Below are positions 1 to 7,101 of a DNA stretch of 10,713 nt, one piece after another. Under the pieces are notes generated by a model. It had not been told where the DNA came from. It saw nothing but the letters and a program-made list of their open reading frames with translations, and did no database searches. Positions within the stretch are counted from its first letter, which is position 1. Each line of letters starts with the position of its first letter. The DNA comes from Halomonas sp. (lineage in GTDB: Bacteria; Pseudomonadota; Gammaproteobacteria; Pseudomonadales; Halomonadaceae): contig SKHS01000165.1 of NCBI GenBank assembly GCA_007116835.1, forward strand, positions 1-10,713. The letters run 5' to 3'. The position numbers were made by a program, and so were the translations under genes.

Positions 1-630
1 AACGCCGCCACCGATAACGGGAATCAGCCTGTCCACTTTGTCAGGGTAAGCGCTGGCCCATTCAAACGCTTGAAGCGCCCCCATGGAGGCGCCCATGACC
101 GCGTGGAGTGATTCAATGCCCTGGCTCTCTAACAACGCACGCTGTACCTCGACAAAGTCACGAATCGTTACTATAGGAAAGTCCATTCCCCACGGTTCGC
201 CGGTGTCTGGATTAATAGAAGCGGGGCCAGTGGTAGTGACATTGGGGTCGTGGGCGTTGAGGTTCACCAGCGTATCGGACGCAATAATGTAGTACTCGTC
301 GGTATCCAGTGGTTTGCCGGGGCCGATGATGGCATCCCAGTAGCCGGTCGGCTCGCCATCCGGGTCATAACGACCTGCTGCGTGGCTGGTGCCAGAGAAA
401 AAATGGGTGATTAAAATGGCATTGTCACGGGCGTCGTTTAATTCACCGTAGGCTTCCCAACCCACCGCAAGCTCGGGAATTGTTTCGCCGCCTTGAGTGG
501 TGAAGTCTTGCATCTCGAAGGTTTGTTTTTCGACGACGCCATCCCAGGCCAGTAGCGGTGATGCTGCAAGTAACCCGAGGCTAGTGAACGTCACCACGGT
601 CAATAAAGAGTGTCGTTGCTTGAGGAGCAT
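1..630 (-). CDS. Exported MetX-like alpha/beta hydrolase (putative esterase/acyltransferase), N-terminal part
   Basis: Partial gene: 210 codons read leftward from an ATG at 630 and the frame is still open at base 1. The start is preceded by AAGGAAGG, a good ribosome binding site. Residues 1-28 look like a signal peptide (basic MLLKQRH, then a hydrophobic stretch ending near LLA), so the product is probably exported to the periplasm or beyond. The mature part matches the homoserine O-acetyltransferase (MetX) fold: a TGPASINPDTGEPWG segment, FPxVTIRD, and the nucleophile elbow GASMGA with Ser182. The catalytic Asp and His lie outside the window. Cytoplasmic MetX makes O-acetylhomoserine and has no signal peptide, so an exported MetX-like esterase fits better than methionine synthesis. 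The true substrate cannot be told from sequence. The family call is firm, the reaction is not. Confidence 0.85.
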   Translation of the reverse strand, partial: MLLKQRHSLLTVVTFTSLGLLAASPLLAWDGVVEKQTFEMQDFTTQGGETIPELAVGWEAYGELNDARDNAILITHFFSGTSHAAGRYDPDGEPTGYWDAIIGPGKPLDTDEYYIIASDTLVNLNAHDPNVTTTGPASINPDTGEPWGMDFPIVTIRDFVEVQRALLESQGIESLHAVMGASMGALQAFEWASAYPDKVDRLIPVIGGGV

Positions 631-668
631 ACGCCTTCCTTAAATGAGGGATTGTTATGATTATTGTT

Positions 669-686
669 GGCAACGGCTGCGTTGCC
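669..686. repeat. Short perfect hairpin between the MetX-like and UbiF-like genes
   Basis: GGCAACG, a four-base loop GCTG, then CGTTGCC: a 7-bp perfect stem. It lies 39 bases upstream of the MetX-like ATG and 21 bases past the stop of the flavin monooxygenase, both read leftward. Read on the minus strand it is followed by AACAATAAT rather than a T run, so it is at best a weak terminator for the monooxygenase. It could also be a leader hairpin of the hydrolase. Confidence 0.4.
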
Positions 687-707
687 ACCCTCTTAGCGTA
701 GACGGCT

Positions 708-1880
708 TTAGCGCATTTTAAATGGGTTTAGCCCGTTAGCTTGCTGCATCATCATACGTTTGGCGAGCGGTACGCGTTCGGCAAGGTGCAGGCTGAGATC
801 ACCCAGCTGGCGTAGCGGTTTTGCGCCGGTAAACAAGTGATGGAAGCTGTCAGTGGCAGCAATCATGGCTTGGTTGGCTAAGCGGCGCTGGCACTCGAAG
901 CGATGCAGGCTAATGTGGTCACCAGGGTCGCGACCTTTGATGATTAGCTCTGCCAGTGTGTCGGCGTCATGCAGGCCAATATTCAGCCCTTGTCCTGCCA
1001 GCGGATGCACCACGTGGGCGGCATCGCCAATCAAGGCTAAGCGCTTGCCGATATAGCGTTTGGCGTGCTGGCGTCTAATGGGAAAGCTCGCTTTTGCCAC
1101 GACTCTTGTTAGCTTGCCAAGCCGCTTAGGAAAGGTGGTTTCAATGGCCGTTTTTAAAGCGTCATTGGATAGCTGTTCACGGGCTTTGGTGGCTTCGTCG
1201 CTGTCATACCACACCAGCGATGCACGTTGGCCGGGTAAGGGCAGCATGGCAATCGGGCCGGTGGGGGTGAAGCACTGCCAACTAATATCTTGCTGGGGAA
1301 GCTCGGTCTCCACGTTAATAATCATCGCCCGCTGATGGTAGTCGTAACTGCTAACGCTAATGCCGGCGAGTTCTCGTAGCGTTGAATGCGCGCCATCAGC
1401 GCCCACTATTAATCGGGCGCTTAAGGTTTTGCCATTATCTAGCTCCAGCATGCGGCCGATGCTGGCGGCCATGGTGCTCAGCGGCGCGCACTGGGTGTAG
1501 CAAGTCACGCTGGGAAGATTCTCTAAGCGCTGCCATAACGCATATTGCAGGGTGCGGTTTTCGATAAAAATACCGAAGTCATCCATGCCACTGTCCCGGG
1601 CAGAAAACAGCGAATGGCCGGAGCCATCCTGGTTGGCGACATCAATATGGCGAAACGGGCAGCAGCGCTCTTCCGGTAGCTCGGTGCCACTCGCTTTTAC
1701 AAACGCCAGCGAGCGGGCATTAAGTGAGGAGATACGCAGGTCATAATCGCCGCTGGGCGGGGTGGGGGCGCTGCCGCGTTCTACCAAGCCAACCGATATA
1801 CCGGCATGGCCTAACCGAGCCGCCAGCGCAGCTCCCACCATGCCACCGCCGACAATGATAATCTCGTGATCCCACTGCAT
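708..1880 (-). CDS. UbiH/UbiF/VisC-family FAD-dependent monooxygenase (ubiquinone biosynthesis hydroxylase)
   Basis: A 390-residue class A flavin monooxygenase that hydroxylates the aromatic ring of a polyprenyl-benzoquinol intermediate, at the membrane face. I place the start at 1880, not at the in-frame ATG at 1919, because AAGGAG sits six bases before 1880 and the FAD-binding strand begins at once (IIIVGGGMVG, residues 7-16). Other signatures are Glu34 at the end of strand 2 (ribose binding), the VGADGAHST motif near 159-167, and the second FAD motif GDAAHVVHPLAGQG near 285-298. The stretch FTPTGPIAMLPLPG followed by ASLVWYDS is very like E. coli UbiF (C6 hydroxylase, demethoxyubiquinol to demethylubiquinol) as I recall it. 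Paralogues UbiH, UbiI and UbiM differ in regiospecificity, so the ring position is inferred. Its length is normal for the family. It is transcribed away from the sirtuin gene, 97 bases off. Confidence 0.88.
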   Translation of the reverse strand: MQWDHEIIIVGGGMVGAALAARLGHAGISVGLVERGSAPTPPSGDYDLRISSLNARSLAFVKASGTELPEERCCPFRHIDVANQDGSGHSLFSARDSGMDDFGIFIENRTLQYALWQRLENLPSVTCYTQCAPLSTMAASIGRMLELDNGKTLSARLIVGADGAHSTLRELAGISVSSYDYHQRAMIINVETELPQQDISWQCFTPTGPIAMLPLPGQRASLVWYDSDEATKAREQLSNDALKTAIETTFPKRLGKLTRVVAKASFPIRRQHAKRYIGKRLALIGDAAHVVHPLAGQGLNIGLHDADTLAELIIKGRDPGDHISLHRFECQRRLANQAMIAATDSFHHLFTGAKPLRQLGDLSLHLAERVPLAKRMMMQQANGLNPFKMR

Positions 1881-1977
1881 GAGGCACTCCTTACGTTGAA
1901 TAACGAGGGCATATTGCATGACCCTTTATTGTCATACAGTATCGTTTACTTGTCGCAGTGTTGCATAGGGTGATCCA

Positions 1978-2835
1978 TTGACGCAGGCCGTGGAAATGAC
2001 AAATAGCATCGCGCAGGCAGGGGAAGCGCTGGCGAGTTTTATTGAGCGCCATCCTAAACTGTGGGTGATTACTGGCGCAGGAGTCAGCACCGACAGCGGC
2101 ATTCCTGATTACCGTGATGCGGACGGGCAGTGGAAGCGACCGCCGCCGGTACAGCATGGCGATTTTATGGCCTCACTGGCGGTGCGCCAGCGCTATTGGG
2201 CGCGGGCGCTGATTGGTTTTAAGGCCATGCGTGAAGCCCAGGTGAGCGGTGCGCATCGTGCACTCGCGGCGCTTGAAACCATGGGCTACGTGGAACTGCT
2301 GGTGACACAGAACGTGGACCGTCTGCATCAGCGGGCAGGTTCTAGCAAGGTGATTGATTTGCACGGGCGAGCAGACATGGTGGCGTGCATGACCTGCGGT
2401 TACCAACTTATGCGCCACGCTATGCACAGCGAAATGGCTAACATGAATCCCCGTTTTGCAGCGTTAGATGCCCGCCATGCCCCCGACGGCGATGCAGATT
2501 TAGAAACCGATTTTTCGACGTTTAAGGTGCTGGACTGCCCACGTTGCCAAGGCATCTTAAAGCCCCAGGTCGTTTATTACGGCGATGTGGTGCCACCAGC
2601 GCGGCGATTGGCTGCCCAAGCTGGGCTGCAAAACGCCGATGCTGTATTGGCTGTGGGCACTTCATTGATGTTGTATTCCGGCTACCGCTACTGCCGCGAT
2701 GCCCACGCCATGGGCTTGCCAGTTGCCTCGCTGTCGTTGGGCGTTACTCGCGCCGATGCGCTCTTAACCCATCAGTGGCGCGCACCGTTAACGCCAGTGC
2801 TAGAGCACGCGGTGGCGTGTTTGAAGCGTGACTAA
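1978..2835 (+). CDS. SIRT4-like (class II) Sir2-family NAD-dependent protein deacylase
   Basis: A 285-residue sirtuin that removes acyl groups from lysine (or ADP-ribosylates) using NAD. Seen in order: the NAD-binding motif GAGVSTDSGIPDYR (33-46), TQNVDRLH (110-117), catalytic His129 in DLHG, a zinc site of Cys137/Cys140 and Cys187/Cys190, KPQVVYYGDVVP (195-206) and GTSL (227-230). The long insert with APDGD between the Cys pairs and YGD in place of FGE match class II (SIRT4-type) sirtuins rather than CobB (class III), so I give no symbol. The preferred acyl group is unknown. The start is TTG at 1978, six bases after AGGGTG, with an in-frame TAG at 1966 closing the frame. ATG at 1996 is the alternative and would cost six residues. 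It is convergent with the DNA glycosylase, and the two stop codons overlap. Confidence 0.92.
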   Translation: MTQAVEMTNSIAQAGEALASFIERHPKLWVITGAGVSTDSGIPDYRDADGQWKRPPPVQHGDFMASLAVRQRYWARALIGFKAMREAQVSGAHRALAALETMGYVELLVTQNVDRLHQRAGSSKVIDLHGRADMVACMTCGYQLMRHAMHSEMANMNPRFAALDARHAPDGDADLETDFSTFKVLDCPRCQGILKPQVVYYGDVVPPARRLAAQAGLQNADAVLAVGTSLMLYSGYRYCRDAHAMGLPVASLSLGVTRADALLTHQWRAPLTPVLEHAVACLKRD

Positions 2836-3473
2836 CGCGCTTTCGAGACCCAGGGATTGCCCTCACTCCACAGCCGCCAAGGGGCATCGCGGTCGGCGGG
2901 CTGGGCATAATCAATACCCACGCGAGGGCCAGAGGCAACGGCATCAGGATTGGTGCCCGCTGTTATCCATAGCGCGTTCGGCTGAGTCATATCATGACCA
3001 TATAGCGTTTTATCAATACGCAGCGCGCGGGTTAGCTTACCGGGGCCATTGGTGAGATTGCGGCCCTTTACATCACGTAGCGCGCGCATGGCCGCTTCGC
3101 CTGACACTGGCTCCACCGCACGAATAAGCACCGCGCACGGGTTGCCTTCTGGCTGTGTCACCACGTTCAGCAGCCAGTGCATGCCATACACCAGATACAC
3201 GTAGGCGTGCCCTGGTGGCCCAAACATGGCCTCCGTTCTCGGCGTTTTGCGCCGATGCGCATGGCAGGCCGAATCTTCAGACCCCCGATAGGCCTCTGTT
3301 TCGACAATCTTCGCGACCATCAGCTCACCTTCGTAGTAACGAACCAGTCGGCAACCCAATAGATCCCGAGCGACGGCGAGGGTGTCGCGGTGATAAAAGT
3401 CGCGCGGAAGAGGAGGTAACGCCGCGGTGTTAGCGAGTCGATTAACGTCAATTAATAGGTCAGTATGCGCCAT
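2832..3473 (-). CDS. DNA-3-methyladenine glycosylase, AAG/MPG family
   Basis: A 213-residue base-excision repair enzyme that cuts alkylated or deaminated purines (3-methyladenine, hypoxanthine) from DNA, leaving an abasic site. It is a monofunctional enzyme of the AAG/MPG fold, unrelated to Tag or AlkA. Aligned from memory with human AAG, catalytic Glu125 corresponds to Glu60 in VETEAY. The pocket residues Tyr127 and His136 correspond to Tyr62 and His71 (EDSACH). The base-displacing Tyr162 corresponds to Tyr96 in YVYLVYGMHW, and Asn169 to Asn103. All are present, so the enzyme should be active. The length is normal for bacterial members. The ATG at 3473 has only a weak upstream GGCGAT, and no better start is visible. 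Its TAG (2834-2832) shares bases with the sirtuin TAA. It is divergent from selO across 70 bases. I see no LexA-type site, so inducibility is not indicated. Confidence 0.93.
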   Translation of the reverse strand: MAHTDLLIDVNRLANTAALPPLPRDFYHRDTLAVARDLLGCRLVRYYEGELMVAKIVETEAYRGSEDSACHAHRRKTPRTEAMFGPPGHAYVYLVYGMHWLLNVVTQPEGNPCAVLIRAVEPVSGEAAMRALRDVKGRNLTNGPGKLTRALRIDKTLYGHDMTQPNALWITAGTNPDAVASGPRVGIDYAQPADRDAPWRLWSEGNPWVSKAR

Positions 3474-3543
3474 GATATCGCCAATTACTTGAGTAAGCTG
3501 CTAGGGTATTCGTTAGTCCTTTCTTTTAAAAGCGGAGTCGCCC
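3474..3543. promoter_or_regulatory. Divergent intergenic region, glycosylase / selO
   Basis: Seventy bases must hold both promoters. Visible here are an imperfect palindrome TTACTTGAGTAA (3486-3497), a perfect 10-bp palindrome CTTTTAAAAG (3523-3532) and the selO ribosome binding site GGAG (3534-3537). No -35/-10 pair stands out on either strand. Confidence 0.3.
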
Positions 3544-5007
3544 GTGCTGTCATTTGAACACCAGTTTGCCACGCTTCCCGAGCCACTGTGGATGGCCTGT
3601 CAGCCAACGCCAGTGAACCAGCCGACGCTGATTGTATTTAATCAGCGGTTGGCAGAAACGCTAGGAATGGAAGTTAAGCCCGATGATGCCACCCTTGCCC
3701 AATGGTTTAGTGGCAACCAATTGCCACCAGGCGCAGAATCGCGGGCGCTAGGTTACGCTGGGCACCAGTTTGGTAACTTTGTGCCGCAACTAGGGGATGG
3801 CCGCGCGCTGTTGTTAGGGGAAGTCATCGACCAGCACGGCATACGGCGCGATGTTCAGCTCAAGGGCAGCGGCCGCACGCCCTTTTCCCGCGGTGGTGAT
3901 GGTCGTTCGCCGTTAGGCCCGGTATTACGTGAGTATTTGGTCAGTGAATTTATGGCTGCAATGGGCGTGCCCACCACCCGTGCGTTAGCCGCTGTTTCGA
4001 CCGGCGAACGAGTGGTGCGCCAACTGCCTGAACCTGGCGCGGTCTTTACCCGCGTTGCCAGCAGTCATATTCGTGTAGGCACCTTCCAATTCGCTGCGGT
4101 GCGCAGAGATGAGGCTGCCCTGAAGGCGTTGGCCGACCATGTGATTGCTCGCCACTACCCCGAAGCCGCCAGTGCAGACGATCCTTATTTAGCCTTGTTA
4201 GAAGCAGTCGTTGCTCGCCAAGCGGCGCTGGTGGCGCGCTGGATGAGCCTTGGCTTTATTCATGGTGTGATGAATACCGATAACTGCAGCATTGCTGGAG
4301 AAACCATCGATTACGGCCCCTGTGCCTTTATGGAGCAGTTTGACCCGCAAAAGGTCTTCAGCTCGATTGATCAAGGTAAGCGCTATGCCTTCGACAACCA
4401 GCCTGCGATTGCCCAATGGAACCTAGCCCGCTTTGCAGAAACGTTACTGCCGCTGATGCGCGAAGAGGGCGATACCGTGGTAGAGCAGGCCACCGACAGC
4501 ATTCGTCGCTTTGGACCACTGTTTGATGCCGAGCAGTGTCGCCTGCATGCAGATAAACTCGGCCTTGCTCCAGAAAGCGATCAAGCAGATCCGCTGATGA
4601 AAGCGCTGGAGAGCCAGATGCACCAGGGGCGAATGGATATGACCGCCACCTTTGATGCGCTGACACATTACGCCAGCACCTCAAGCGAGCTGCATAAAGA
4701 GGCACTGTTAGCGCTGACCACCCAGCCCAATGAACTGGCGGCATGGTTGGATCAGTGGCAAGCCGCACAGGTTGCCAGCCAAGACAGTGAGCGTTTAGAC
4801 GCCATGCGGCGTGCTAATCCGGTTGTTATTCCCCGCAACCACCGTGTTCAGGAAGTTATCGATGCAGCTTACGAGGGTAATTTTGCGCCGTTTCACACCT
4901 TGCTTGCTGTGGTCACCCAGCCCTTTGATGAATCCGCAGAAGCGCGCCGCCTTGCAGCCCCTGCAACGGAAAACGAGCAGGTACTAAGAACGTTTTGTGG
5001 CACCTAG
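3544..5007 (+). CDS. selO: Protein adenylyltransferase SelO (YdiU / UPF0061 family)
   Basis: A 487-residue SelO pseudokinase, known to bind ATP in a flipped orientation and transfer AMP to Ser/Thr/Tyr hydroxyls of target proteins, with a role in redox stress. The start is GTG at 3544, six bases after GGAG. Family marks are GYAGHQFGNFVPQLGDGRA (about 70-88), Lys107 in QLKGSGRTPFSR, REYLVSEF (129-136), Asp246/Asn247 in HGVMNTDN, and Asp256 in the DYG motif (the metal-binding DFG equivalent). FDNQPAIAQWNL follows. The C-terminus is FCGT: Cys485, three residues from the end, occupies the place of selenocysteine in eukaryotic SelO and of Cys in E. coli YdiU (CSS). The Cys is encoded TGT, not TGA, so this is the plain bacterial form. 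Size and catalytic set are intact. It is followed 63 bases later by dinB, which has its own operator, so they are probably separate units. Confidence 0.95.
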   Translation: MLSFEHQFATLPEPLWMACQPTPVNQPTLIVFNQRLAETLGMEVKPDDATLAQWFSGNQLPPGAESRALGYAGHQFGNFVPQLGDGRALLLGEVIDQHGIRRDVQLKGSGRTPFSRGGDGRSPLGPVLREYLVSEFMAAMGVPTTRALAAVSTGERVVRQLPEPGAVFTRVASSHIRVGTFQFAAVRRDEAALKALADHVIARHYPEAASADDPYLALLEAVVARQAALVARWMSLGFIHGVMNTDNCSIAGETIDYGPCAFMEQFDPQKVFSSIDQGKRYAFDNQPAIAQWNLARFAETLLPLMREEGDTVVEQATDSIRRFGPLFDAEQCRLHADKLGLAPESDQADPLMKALESQMHQGRMDMTATFDALTHYASTSSELHKEALLALTTQPNELAAWLDQWQAAQVASQDSERLDAMRRANPVVIPRNHRVQEVIDAAYEGNFAPFHTLLAVVTQPFDESAEARRLAAPATENEQVLRTFCGT

Positions 5008-5022
5008 TCGCGGCTTTTCCTG

Positions 5023-5045
5023 TGGTAAACTGTGATTATTTACAG
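5023..5045 (+). promoter_or_regulatory. LexA (SOS) box and probable overlapping dinB promoter
   Basis: CTGT, eight bases (GATTATTT), ACAG at 5030-5045 is a perfect match to the gammaproteobacterial LexA operator CTGT-N8-ACAG, with a T/A-rich middle as expected. It ends 25 bases before the dinB GTG. An exact match has a chance of about one in 65,000 per position, so it is unlikely to be accidental here. An extended -10-like TGgTAAACT (5023-5031) overlaps the left half-site, so bound LexA would block it. No good -35 is seen. The LexA call is firm, the promoter assignment is tentative. Confidence 0.87.
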
Positions 5046-5070
5046 GTAAGGGCGGAGGCAAGGGCAACCT

Positions 5071-6117
5071 GTGCGCAAAATTATTCATTGCGACTGTGAC
5101 TGCTTCTACGCAGCGGTAGAGATGCGCGACAACCCAGCGCTTAACGACGTGCCTATTGCGATAGGTGGCAGCGTTGAGCAGCGCGGGGTTGTCGCCACCT
5201 GTAACTACCCCGCCCGCGAATTTGGCATCCACTCGGCCATGCCCATGGCCCAGGCGCTCAAACGCTGCCCGCATTTGACCGTGATTCGTGGTGACATGGC
5301 CAAATACAAAGCGGTGGCACGCCAGGTGTTTGCGATCTATCGCGATGTGACCGAACTGATCGAGCCGCTCTCGCTAGACGACGCCTTTTTAGACGTGACC
5401 AATGTCACTCTTTGCAACGGTAGCGCCACCCGCATGGCCGAAGCGATTCGTCAGCGGGTGAAGAGCGAAATAGGCATTACCGTCTCGGCAGGTGTCGCAC
5501 CCAATAAGTTTCTTGCCAAAATTGCCAGTGACTGGCGCAAGCCGGACGGCCTGTTTGTGATCACACCAAACGACATTGATAGCTTTGTGCAGCAACTGCC
5601 AGTCAAGAAAATCCACGGGGTAGGGCCGCGCACCGCTGAAAAACTGGCGGGGTTGGGTATCCAAACCTGTGCGGATTTGCGGGCTCGCTCGCTTACCGAG
5701 CTGGTCGAACAGTTTGGCCGCTTCGGGCATCGGCTGTTCGAGCTAAGCCATGGGCGCGACGAGCGGCCAGTGAAAACCCACCGCGAGCGAAAATCGATCA
5801 GCACTGAGCAAACCTATTCCCAAGACTTGCCGACGCTGGAAGCCTGTCGCCAGCAGTTGCCTGACCTGCTCAGTGACTTAGAGCAGCGCTATGCCAGACT
5901 AGACCCCGCGCCCGCCGTGCGCGGGTTAATGGTGAAGGTAAAATTCAACGACTTTACCCAAACCACGGTTGAACACGCCGACCCAGCGCCCAGCCTAGAT
6001 CAGTTCGAATCCCTGTTAACTATTGGCTGGTTACGAGGGGAGAGGCCGGTTCGGCTCTTAGGCGTGGGCTATCGCTTGGCAGAAGAAGTTACCGCTCAGC
6101 AACTCTCACTGTTTTAA
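5071..6117 (+). CDS. dinB: DNA polymerase IV (Y-family translesion polymerase)
   Basis: A 348-residue Y-family polymerase for translesion synthesis past N2-guanine and alkylation lesions. The start is GTG at 5071, with AAGGG six bases ahead. The palm begins at once: MRKIIHCDCDCFYAAVE, with metal ligand Asp8 and steric-gate Tyr13. The CDCDC spelling is as in pseudomonad DinB. NYPAREFG and YKAVARQVF (fingers) follow, then the second catalytic motif, which reads SLDDAFLDVT (101-110). Asp103 is kept, but Glu104 of E. coli (SLDE) is Asp here. SAGVAPNKFLAKIASDWRKP (about 155-174) and the helix-hairpin-helix IHGVGPRTAEKL come next. The little-finger domain ends in QLSLF (344-348), a canonical beta-clamp binding peptide. 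It lies under a perfect LexA box. Its length is normal. The only oddity is the conservative Glu-to-Asp change. Confidence 0.97.
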   Translation: MRKIIHCDCDCFYAAVEMRDNPALNDVPIAIGGSVEQRGVVATCNYPAREFGIHSAMPMAQALKRCPHLTVIRGDMAKYKAVARQVFAIYRDVTELIEPLSLDDAFLDVTNVTLCNGSATRMAEAIRQRVKSEIGITVSAGVAPNKFLAKIASDWRKPDGLFVITPNDIDSFVQQLPVKKIHGVGPRTAEKLAGLGIQTCADLRARSLTELVEQFGRFGHRLFELSHGRDERPVKTHRERKSISTEQTYSQDLPTLEACRQQLPDLLSDLEQRYARLDPAPAVRGLMVKVKFNDFTQTTVEHADPAPSLDQFESLLTIGWLRGERPVRLLGVGYRLAEEVTAQQLSLF

Positions 6118-6261
6118 TTAGCCTGTTAATACTTATGTCGATTGACGCTCATTTAAAGGCGAGTTAAAACAGACGTATGATAGTTTTGTCTACTTGCTAG
6201 CTAGTTAGCGTGGATGCTGTTGCCACGCTGCTTTCCTGTCTTCTTACCCTGCGAGCGAACC
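6118..6261. promoter_or_regulatory. Intergenic region between dinB and the hydrolase: promoter candidates and a hairpin
   Basis: This holds a plausible sigma70 promoter: TTGACG (6142-6147), 17 bases, TAAAAC (6165-6170). A second possible -10, TATGAT (6176-6181), has TTTAAA (6152-6157) 18 bases upstream. Further on, AGCGTGG (6207-6213) and CCACGCT (6223-6229) form a 7-bp hairpin whose loop contains the ATG at 6214. The hairpin is followed by TGCTTTCCTGTCTTCTT, only a loose T-rich stretch, so a terminator function for dinB is doubtful. Confidence 0.4.
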
Positions 6262-7083
6262 ATGTCTGCCTACGCCACCCAACGCCCTCGTTTAGTGTTC
6301 GCCCATGCGAATGGCTTTCCTGGCTTAAGCTATCGCACGCTGCTGGAACCGCTGGCAGAGTCGTTTGACCTTCATCCGCTGGATCGATTGGGTCATCACC
6401 CGGATTATCCGGTAAACCATAACTGGGGCAATTTAGTTGATGAACTGCTGAGTTATTTACCTGAAACAGACGCGCCGCTATTGGGCGTTGGTCACTCGTT
6501 AGGCGGCACGCTGATGGCGATGGCGGCAGATAAACAGCCAGAACGCTTTTGTGGTGTGATTATGCTTGACCCGCCGTTGATGCTGGGGCCGGATGCCTGG
6601 GTGATGAAAGCGGCGAAACGATTCGGTTTTATGGACCGCATCACGCCCGCTGGCAAAACCCAGGGGCGGCGCAGCGTGTGGCCTAGCCGAGAAGCCATGG
6701 CTAACTCGCTACGCCGCCGTGGATTATTTCGCCGCTTTACCCCAGAGGCGTTGAACGACTACATTGAAGCAGGCACGCGCTTGCTAGACGATGGTAGCGC
6801 TGAGCTAACCTTTGACCCGCGTATTGAGGTGGAGATTTTTCGCCATCTGCCGGATCACCTTTCTGGGTTGCCACGTCGAGTCGGTGTGCCGATCCAGCTA
6901 GTGGCAGGGCAAGAGTCGCACTTACTCACCCCCACACGGGTTAAGCGGCTTCAGCGTCGTGGGTTAGCAATCAGCGAGGTTCCTGGTACCCATATGTTCC
7001 CTATGGAACATCCGGATGAAACGCGGGCGGCCATATTAGCGGCGTGGCAGCGTTTTTCACAGGGAGCCAGTAAGCGCGCATAA
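6262..7083 (+). CDS. Alpha/beta-fold hydrolase
   Basis: A 273-residue single-domain alpha/beta hydrolase, cytoplasmic (no signal peptide). Seen: the oxyanion-hole motif FAHANGFPG (about 13-21), the nucleophile elbow GVGHSLGG with Ser79, and catalytic His244 in PGTHMFPMEHP. The acid is Glu218 in AGQESH or Asp103 in MLDPP. A basic cap segment rich in Arg (RRRGLFRRF, about 151-159) lies between the two halves. The frame is open from an ATG at 6214 (289 residues). I prefer 6262 because the extra 16 residues are not family-like and the first ATG lies in a hairpin loop, but no strong ribosome binding site decides it. The substrate is unknown: esterase, thioesterase or epoxide-hydrolase-like activities are all possible. 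The thiamine-binding gene follows after 18 bases, suggesting co-transcription. Confidence 0.85.
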   Translation: MSAYATQRPRLVFAHANGFPGLSYRTLLEPLAESFDLHPLDRLGHHPDYPVNHNWGNLVDELLSYLPETDAPLLGVGHSLGGTLMAMAADKQPERFCGVIMLDPPLMLGPDAWVMKAAKRFGFMDRITPAGKTQGRRSVWPSREAMANSLRRRGLFRRFTPEALNDYIEAGTRLLDDGSAELTFDPRIEVEIFRHLPDHLSGLPRRVGVPIQLVAGQESHLLTPTRVKRLQRRGLAISEVPGTHMFPMEHPDETRAAILAAWQRFSQGASKRA

Positions 7084-7101
7084 AGCGCATAAGGAGGCAG
7101 A

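Noticed and set aside
1881..1919. Upstream ATG at 1919 as start of the flavin monooxygenase
   Set aside because: The ATG at 1880 has a clear AAGGAG at ideal distance and puts the FAD-binding strand at the N-terminus as in the family.
1891..2157. Minus-strand open frame of 88 codons across the divergent region
   Set aside because: It overlaps the sirtuin start and the monooxygenase leader, with no family resemblance; a shadow frame.
4358..4768. Long minus-strand open frame (136 codons) inside selO
   Set aside because: It is antisense to a fully conserved SelO coding region and shows no recognisable domain; a codon-bias shadow.
4990..5007. Selenocysteine insertion at the SelO C-terminus
   Set aside because: The codon at the Sec position is TGT (Cys) and the frame closes normally at TAG; no in-frame TGA or downstream SECIS is needed.
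5389..5804. Overlapping minus-strand open frames inside dinB
   Set aside because: They lie opposite strongly conserved DinB motifs and have no start signals of note.
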